From JAATGI01 sp036510675 (lineage in GTDB: Bacteria > Pseudomonadota > Alphaproteobacteria > ATCC43930 > CGMCC-115725), in assembly GCA_036510675.1 (NCBI GenBank), contig DATCDN010000138.1, forward strand, positions 62,001-126,000: a stretch of DNA of 64,000 nucleotides. Direction: 5' to 3'. The notes under the pieces were generated by a model. The model saw only the letters and a program-made list of their open reading frames with translations, made no database searches and was not told the origin of the DNA. Positions 60,128 to 64,000 of the stretch are shown here, piece by piece; within the stretch, counting starts at the first letter, position 1; the number at the start of each line of letters is the position of its first letter. The position numbers and the translations under genes are program-made.

Positions 60128-62227
60128 ATGAGCGACAAACGCCGACGGGGCCTGCGCGCCGACCCAAGCGACCGGCCGCGCCGGGGCCCGCCCGCGCCGA
60201 AATCGCGGGCCGCCGCTGCCCCGCCACCCGTCCCGCCCAAGGATCGCGGGCGCAAGCGCGCGCGCCTCGGCCAGCGCTGGTGGCATTGGGCCGCGTTCGT
60301 CGGGGTGTGGGCGGTGGTCGTGTTCATCGCCGTGCTGGCGTATTTCTGGATGACGCTGCCGCCGATCGACGATCTGACCTCGTCGGCGCGCCGGCCCAGC
60401 GTTACCCTCCTCGGCGGCGACGGCAAGGTCATCGCCACCTTCGGCGACCTGTTCGGCCAGCCGGTCAAGCTCAAGGATTTGCCGCCCTATCTGCCGGAGG
60501 CGGTGATCGCGACCGAAGATCACCGCTTCTACCATCATTTCGGCATCGACGTGATCGGTCTGGTGCGCGCCGCCGTCGCCAATCTGCGCGCCGGCCATGT
60601 CGTGCAGGGCGGCTCGACCCTGACCCAGCAGCTCGCCAAGAACCTCTTCCTGTCGCCCGACCGCACCATGACGCGCAAAATCCAAGAGGCGCTGCTGGCG
60701 GTGTGGCTGGAGCAGCGCTTCACCAAGAACGAGATTCTCGAAATCTATCTCAACCGCGTCTATTTCGGTGCCGGCGCCTATGGCGTCGATGCCGCGGCGC
60801 ATCGCTATTTCGATACCCCGGCGCGCCAGGTGACGCTGTACGAGGCCGCGACCATCGCCGGCTTGTTGAAGGCGCCGACCCGCTATAGCCCCGCGCGCGA
60901 TGCCAACGCGGCGGCGATGCGCGCGCTCCACGTTCTCGATGCGATGAAGGAGGCGGGCTATATCGACGCCGGCCAGGAACGGGCGGCGCTGAACCAGGAA
61001 AAGCAGTTGGCGGTGGCCCAGCGCGTGCGGCCCAGCAACCGCTATTTCGCCGACTGGATCTATGAGCAGATCCCCGAATATGCCGGCCTGGGCAATCGCG
61101 ACCTGGTCATTACCACGACGCTCGACGCCCGGATGCAGCAGGCGGCGGAGACGGCAATCGACACCACGCTGAGCCAGGACGGCGCCAAGGACAAGGTCGG
61201 CCAGGGCGCGCTGGTGGCGATGACCCCAGACGGCGCCATCCGCGCCATGGTCGGCGGCCGCGATTACAATGGCAGCCAGTTCAATCGCGCGACCCAGGCG
61301 CTGCGCCAGCCCGGCTCGGCCTTCAAATCCATCGTCTACGCGGCGGCGCTGGAGCACGGGCTGAACCCCAATCAGCATTTCAACGATCACCGCATCCGGA
61401 TCGGCAAGTGGGAGCCGCGCAATTTCGAGAATGAATATCGCGGCGATGTCAGCGTCGCCGATGCCGTCGCCTTTTCCATCAACACGGTGGCGGCGCAGGT
61501 CATCCAGCGCACCGGCGTCGGCAACGTCATCGCCATGGCGCGCAAGCTGGGCATCACCACCGATCTGCAGCACGATGCCAGCCTGGCGCTCGGCACCAAC
61601 GAGGTGACGCTGATCGAGCTGACCGCCGCCTATGCCAGCTTCGCCAGCGGCGGCATGGGGGCGTGGCCCTATGGCATCGTCGACATCAAGGATAGTAGCG
61701 GCGCCGAGGTCTATCGGCGCGGCGGCTCCGGCCCCGGCCAGGTACTGCCGGCCGAGACCGCCGGCGAGATGAACCGGCTGCTGGCCGGGGTGATCGATCG
61801 CGGCACCGGACGCGCGGCGCGGCTCGACCGGCCGGCCGCCGGCAAGACCGGCACCACCCAGGATTTCCGCGACGCGCTGTTCATCGGCTATACCGCCCAG
61901 CTCGTCGCCGGGGTGTGGTTCGGCAATGACGACAATTCACCGATGAAGCACATCACCGGCGGCACGCTGCCGGCCAAGACCTGGCACGATTTCATGATGG
62001 CGGCGATGGCGCGCGCGCCGGTCCGGCCCCTGCCCGGCCCCCCCGCCGGCGCGCGGGCGCCGCAGCTTGCCGGCGCCAATGCGGCGCAACCACGGCTCGC
62101 CGCCGGTGCGCCGCCGGCACGCGGCGGCCTCGATGGGCTGCTCGATCGGATTTTCGGCGCGGATAAGGCCGCCCCGGCGCGCCCCGCCCCGCCGCCGACT
62201 TACTCCCCGTCCATGCGCTATCGCTGA
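60128..62227 (+). CDS. Class A penicillin-binding protein (PBP1A family)
   Basis: 699-residue bifunctional peptidoglycan synthase. A basic N-terminal tail and one membrane segment (WAAFVGVWAVVVFIAVLAYF) lead into the GT51 glycosyltransferase domain (catalytic Glu130 in TEDHRFYHHFG; GGSTLTQQLAKNLF; LEIYLNRVYFGAGAYG). The transpeptidase has Ser397-x-x-Lys400 (PGSAFK), Ser450-Ile-Asn and Lys573-Thr-Gly. It ends with a Pro/Ala-rich tail. It is overlapped by a convergent membrane-protein gene by ten bases. Confidence 0.94.
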   Translation: MSDKRRRGLRADPSDRPRRGPPAPKSRAAAAPPPVPPKDRGRKRARLGQRWWHWAAFVGVWAVVVFIAVLAYFWMTLPPIDDLTSSARRPSVTLLGGDGKVIATFGDLFGQPVKLKDLPPYLPEAVIATEDHRFYHHFGIDVIGLVRAAVANLRAGHVVQGGSTLTQQLAKNLFLSPDRTMTRKIQEALLAVWLEQRFTKNEILEIYLNRVYFGAGAYGVDAAAHRYFDTPARQVTLYEAATIAGLLKAPTRYSPARDANAAAMRALHVLDAMKEAGYIDAGQERAALNQEKQLAVAQRVRPSNRYFADWIYEQIPEYAGLGNRDLVITTTLDARMQQAAETAIDTTLSQDGAKDKVGQGALVAMTPDGAIRAMVGGRDYNGSQFNRATQALRQPGSAFKSIVYAAALEHGLNPNQHFNDHRIRIGKWEPRNFENEYRGDVSVADAVAFSINTVAAQVIQRTGVGNVIAMARKLGITTDLQHDASLALGTNEVTLIELTAAYASFASGGMGAWPYGIVDIKDSSGAEVYRRGGSGPGQVLPAETAGEMNRLLAGVIDRGTGRAARLDRPAAGKTGTTQDFRDALFIGYTAQLVAGVWFGNDDNSPMKHITGGTLPAKTWHDFMMAAMARAPVRPLPGPPAGARAPQLAGANAAQPRLAAGAPPARGGLDGLLDRIFGADKAAPARPAPPPTYSPSMRYR

Positions 62228-63051
62228 GGGTCGCCGCCCACGGCGCCGCGCCACGCCACCAATTCGCGATAGAAGCCCGCCAGCAGGCTGGCGCTGAGCG
62301 CGACCAGCAGCATGTCGGTGATCGACTCGACGAGGCCGGAGAGGATAGTGAGGCCGAGCGGCGGCTGCGCCAGGACATCGGCGCCGGGCGCGGTCAGAAC
62401 CACGGTCGAGAGCAGGATCGCCGTCACGATCGTGGCCACGACCGTCACCGGCAGCGTCGTCACGATGCTCGCCGCGATCAGCCGCCAGGTATGGCCACGC
62501 AACAGCCGCCACGCCGCCCCGATGCCCAAGGGCTGGCCGCACGCCGCCGCCGGAAACACCAGGCTACAGCGCACCGCCACCAGCGTCACCGCCAAGCCGG
62601 CGATGACCGCCAGCAGCGCGACCACCGCCACGGTGGCGGTGCTGTCGGCCATCCGCGCCATGGTTACGGCGGCGACCGCGACCACCGTGCCGATCAGCGC
62701 ATAGACGACGCAGCCATAAATCAGAAAGCGCGCCCAGGCGCGGAAAAAGGACGCCGCTGGCTGCCGATGGGGATCGCCGACCAGGATCGATTGATGCCAG
62801 CGCACCGCGAAGGCGCTGGCGGCCAACAGCGTGACGACCGCCTGGCCGATGTCGATCGCGTCGAATTGCAGGTCCCCGGTGGCGTGGCGCCCCGGCACCA
62901 GAAGGTTGGGCACGATCCGCGCCGCCAAGAGGGCCAACAGCATGATCCAGCCGAGATCGAGGATCTGCCCCATCCGGCCGAACACCGTGCGATAGGCAAA
63001 GCGCACTATCGTTCCCACCGCAACCTTGCGCGGCCGCTCCGATCCGTCCAT
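62218..63051 (-). CDS. Polytopic membrane protein of unknown function
   Basis: 277 residues with about six hydrophobic segments (GWIMLLALLAARIVPNLLVP; FLIYGCVVYALIGTVVAVAA; VALLAVIAGLAVTLVAVRC; LIAASIVTTLPVTVVATIVT). The order resembles the glycerophosphoryl-diester phosphodiesterase membrane domain or YciC-like proteins, but no diagnostic motif is seen. Start is ATG at 63051 (MDGSERPRK); an upstream ATG at 63117 would add 22 Ala/Pro-rich residues. It lies downstream of phoB on the same strand. Confidence 0.7.
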   Translation of the reverse strand: MDGSERPRKVAVGTIVRFAYRTVFGRMGQILDLGWIMLLALLAARIVPNLLVPGRHATGDLQFDAIDIGQAVVTLLAASAFAVRWHQSILVGDPHRQPAASFFRAWARFLIYGCVVYALIGTVVAVAAVTMARMADSTATVAVVALLAVIAGLAVTLVAVRCSLVFPAAACGQPLGIGAAWRLLRGHTWRLIAASIVTTLPVTVVATIVTAILLSTVVLTAPGADVLAQPPLGLTILSGLVESITDMLLVALSASLLAGFYRELVAWRGAVGGDPQR

Positions 63052-63137
63052 TCCGCCGCGCCCCGCCACCTCGTCAGGCGCGGGAGCATGCCCGCGACCC
63101 GCCGGCGCCGCAAGCATCGCGATGGGGCGGCGCGGCC

Positions 63138-63833
63138 CTATTGCGCGGCGGTGTCGAGCGCGTAGCCGGCGGCGCGGACGGTGCGGATAAGGTCGGGGCG
63201 CCCACCCTCGTTCAGCGCCTTGCGCAGCCGGCGGATATGAACATCGACGGTGCGCGGCTCGACTTCGGCGTCGCGGCCCCACACGCCATCGAGCAATTGC
63301 TCGCGCGAGAACACGCGGCCCGGCCGCTCCAAGACGAAGCGCAGCAGGCGAAACTCGGTCGGGCCGAGCCGCACCGGCGCGCCGGCGCGCGCCACGCGAT
63401 GCGCGTGCAAATCCATGACGAGGTCGGAAAAGCCCAGTGTCCGCGCCACCGTCGAGGGGCGGGCGCGGCGGATCACGGCGCGCAGCCGCGCGATCAATTC
63501 CGAGGGGCTGAACGGCTTGACGATGTAATCGTCGGCGCCGCTGTCGAGGCCACGCACCCGATCCCCCTCCTCGCCGCGCGCCGTCAGGATAATCACCGGC
63601 ATTTCGCGCCACGCCGGCACGCGGCGGATCTGGCGACAGATTTCGAGGCCCGAGACGCGTGGCAGCATCCAATCCAGCAGCACGGCGTCGGGCGGCGCCT
63701 CGCGCAGTAGCAGCAGCGCCTCCTCGCCGTCATGCGCCTCGGTGACGACGAAGCCTTCTTTTTCAAGATTGTAGCGCAGCATCGTCACCAACGCCGCTTC
63801 ATCCTCCACCACCAGCACGCTTGGACCCGGCAT
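63138..63833 (-). CDS. phoB: Phosphate regulon response regulator PhoB
   Basis: 231-residue OmpR-type regulator. The receiver has Asp54 (AVLLDWMLPRVSGLEICRQI) and Lys in VKPFSPSELIARLRAV. The effector domain has LLDGVWGRDAEVEPRTVDVH then IRRLRKAL. This is the typical PhoB pattern, and it is directly behind phoU, sharing TGATG. It activates pho-box promoters under phosphate limitation. Confidence 0.93.
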   Translation of the reverse strand: MPGPSVLVVEDEAALVTMLRYNLEKEGFVVTEAHDGEEALLLLREAPPDAVLLDWMLPRVSGLEICRQIRRVPAWREMPVIILTARGEEGDRVRGLDSGADDYIVKPFSPSELIARLRAVIRRARPSTVARTLGFSDLVMDLHAHRVARAGAPVRLGPTEFRLLRFVLERPGRVFSREQLLDGVWGRDAEVEPRTVDVHIRRLRKALNEGGRPDLIRTVRAAGYALDTAAQ

Positions 63834-64000
63834 CAGGCGGACTCCTGGGGCGCGCCCTCGTCGCCGCCCGGCCCGCTCTGCATGCTGGTGCGGTCGCGCT
63901 TGGGGCGCAGCTGGTTGAGCGCGACGCCATGGACGAAGAAGTAGATCGTCTCGGCGATATTGGTGGTGAGATCGCCGACCCGTTCCAGATTCTTGGCCAT
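63833..64000 (-). CDS. phoU: Phosphate transport system regulator PhoU, 3' end
   Basis: The last 55 residues are visible: MAKNLERVGDLTTNIAETIY, then FFVHGVALNQLRPKRDRTSM and an acidic tail ending QESA. The E/D-x-x-GD helical motif (NLERVGDLTTNIAE) is the conserved metal-binding repeat of PhoU. The stop shares one base with the phoB start. The rest, presumably with pstSCAB, is beyond the right edge. Confidence 0.88.
   Translation of the reverse strand: MAKNLERVGDLTTNIAETIYFFVHGVALNQLRPKRDRTSMQSGPGGDEGAPQESA

Noticed and set aside
60092..61573. 493-codon minus-strand ORF across the penicillin-binding protein gene
   Set aside because: Antisense shadow; PBP1A motifs are complete on the plus strand.
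12487..64000. Selenoprotein gene with in-frame TGA
   Set aside because: No gene in the window is interrupted by a single TGA in a conserved position; selC must serve genes elsewhere.

Overview
The window is chromosomal DNA of a GC-rich alphaproteobacterium. The strongest taxonomic signals are the CckA-ChpT-CtrA-SciP cell-cycle relay, the GatCAB amidotransferase, RpoH-type sigma-32, DUF4170 and DUF2244 proteins, and a family 1 encapsulin with an encapsulated-ferritin cargo of the Rhodospirillum type. A Rhodospirillales-like lineage is plausible, but genus cannot be fixed from sequence reading alone. Most of the window is densely packed core genome with 4-nt ATGA/GTGA overlaps. It is punctuated by short, visibly AT-richer accessory patches.

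Layout. 1-9.65 kb: one long minus-strand run with a branched-chain-type (Liv) ABC transporter, a Gfo/Idh/MocA oxidoreductase, a LuxR regulator, an amidase, and a second amide/urea-type binding protein and permease that runs off the left edge. 9.65-11.5 kb: a foreign-looking patch with an intact family 4 glycosyltransferase directly behind a glycosyltransferase remnant. 11.5-15.5 kb: NUDIX hydrolase, a selenocysteine tRNA (selC), a cobalt-type nitrile hydratase operon (alpha, beta, accessory protein) and an LLM flavin monooxygenase. 15.5-18.6 kb: ubiD, whose 3' end is present twice (87% identical) on either side of a 1.5-kb toxin-antitoxin cassette. 18.7-26.2 kb: DUF4170, two secreted unknowns, a DHA2-type MFS pump, a phospholipid N-methyltransferase-like gene, a TauE/SafE exporter, the encapsulin/ferritin pair and a ThDP enzyme. 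26.2-30.3 kb: a defence-type island with a dispersed inverted repeat, a type II restriction-modification pair, BrnTA (plus a broken brnA copy) and ParDE. 30.3-37.7 kb: sucCD, a CHRD protein, and a polyamine ABC transporter operon interrupted by a MazEF module. 37.7-50.7 kb: housekeeping genes (FUSC, nth, gatCAB, ruvX, CaiB-type CoA transferase, rpoH, nadK, moaA, mobA). 51.3-56.5 kb: chpT, ctrA, sciP, a dksA-like gene and cckA side by side. 56.5-64 kb: a 200-nt degenerate inverted repeat, slipin, MFS and SLC13 transporters, a class A penicillin-binding protein, and phoB with the 3' end of phoU.

How the genes fit together. Nitrile hydratase (nitrile to amide), the amidase (amide to acid) and the amide/urea-type ABC system could form a nitrile/amide scavenging route, although they lie 10 kb apart. 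selC together with moaA and mobA suggests a selenium- and molybdenum-dependent enzyme such as formate dehydrogenase elsewhere in the genome; none is in the window. The cell-cycle block collects the kinase, phosphotransferase, response regulator and the CtrA antagonist in 5 kb. Four toxin-antitoxin modules (about 16, 29, 30 and 35.5 kb) and one restriction-modification system mark the accessory insertions.

The most unusual loci are the ubiD-end cassette with its antitoxin-tailed 259-residue protein and a HigA gene lacking a usable full-length start, the MazEF module nested in the pot operon, and the two related CAGTTATCAGT-type inverted repeats at 26.2 and 56.5 kb.
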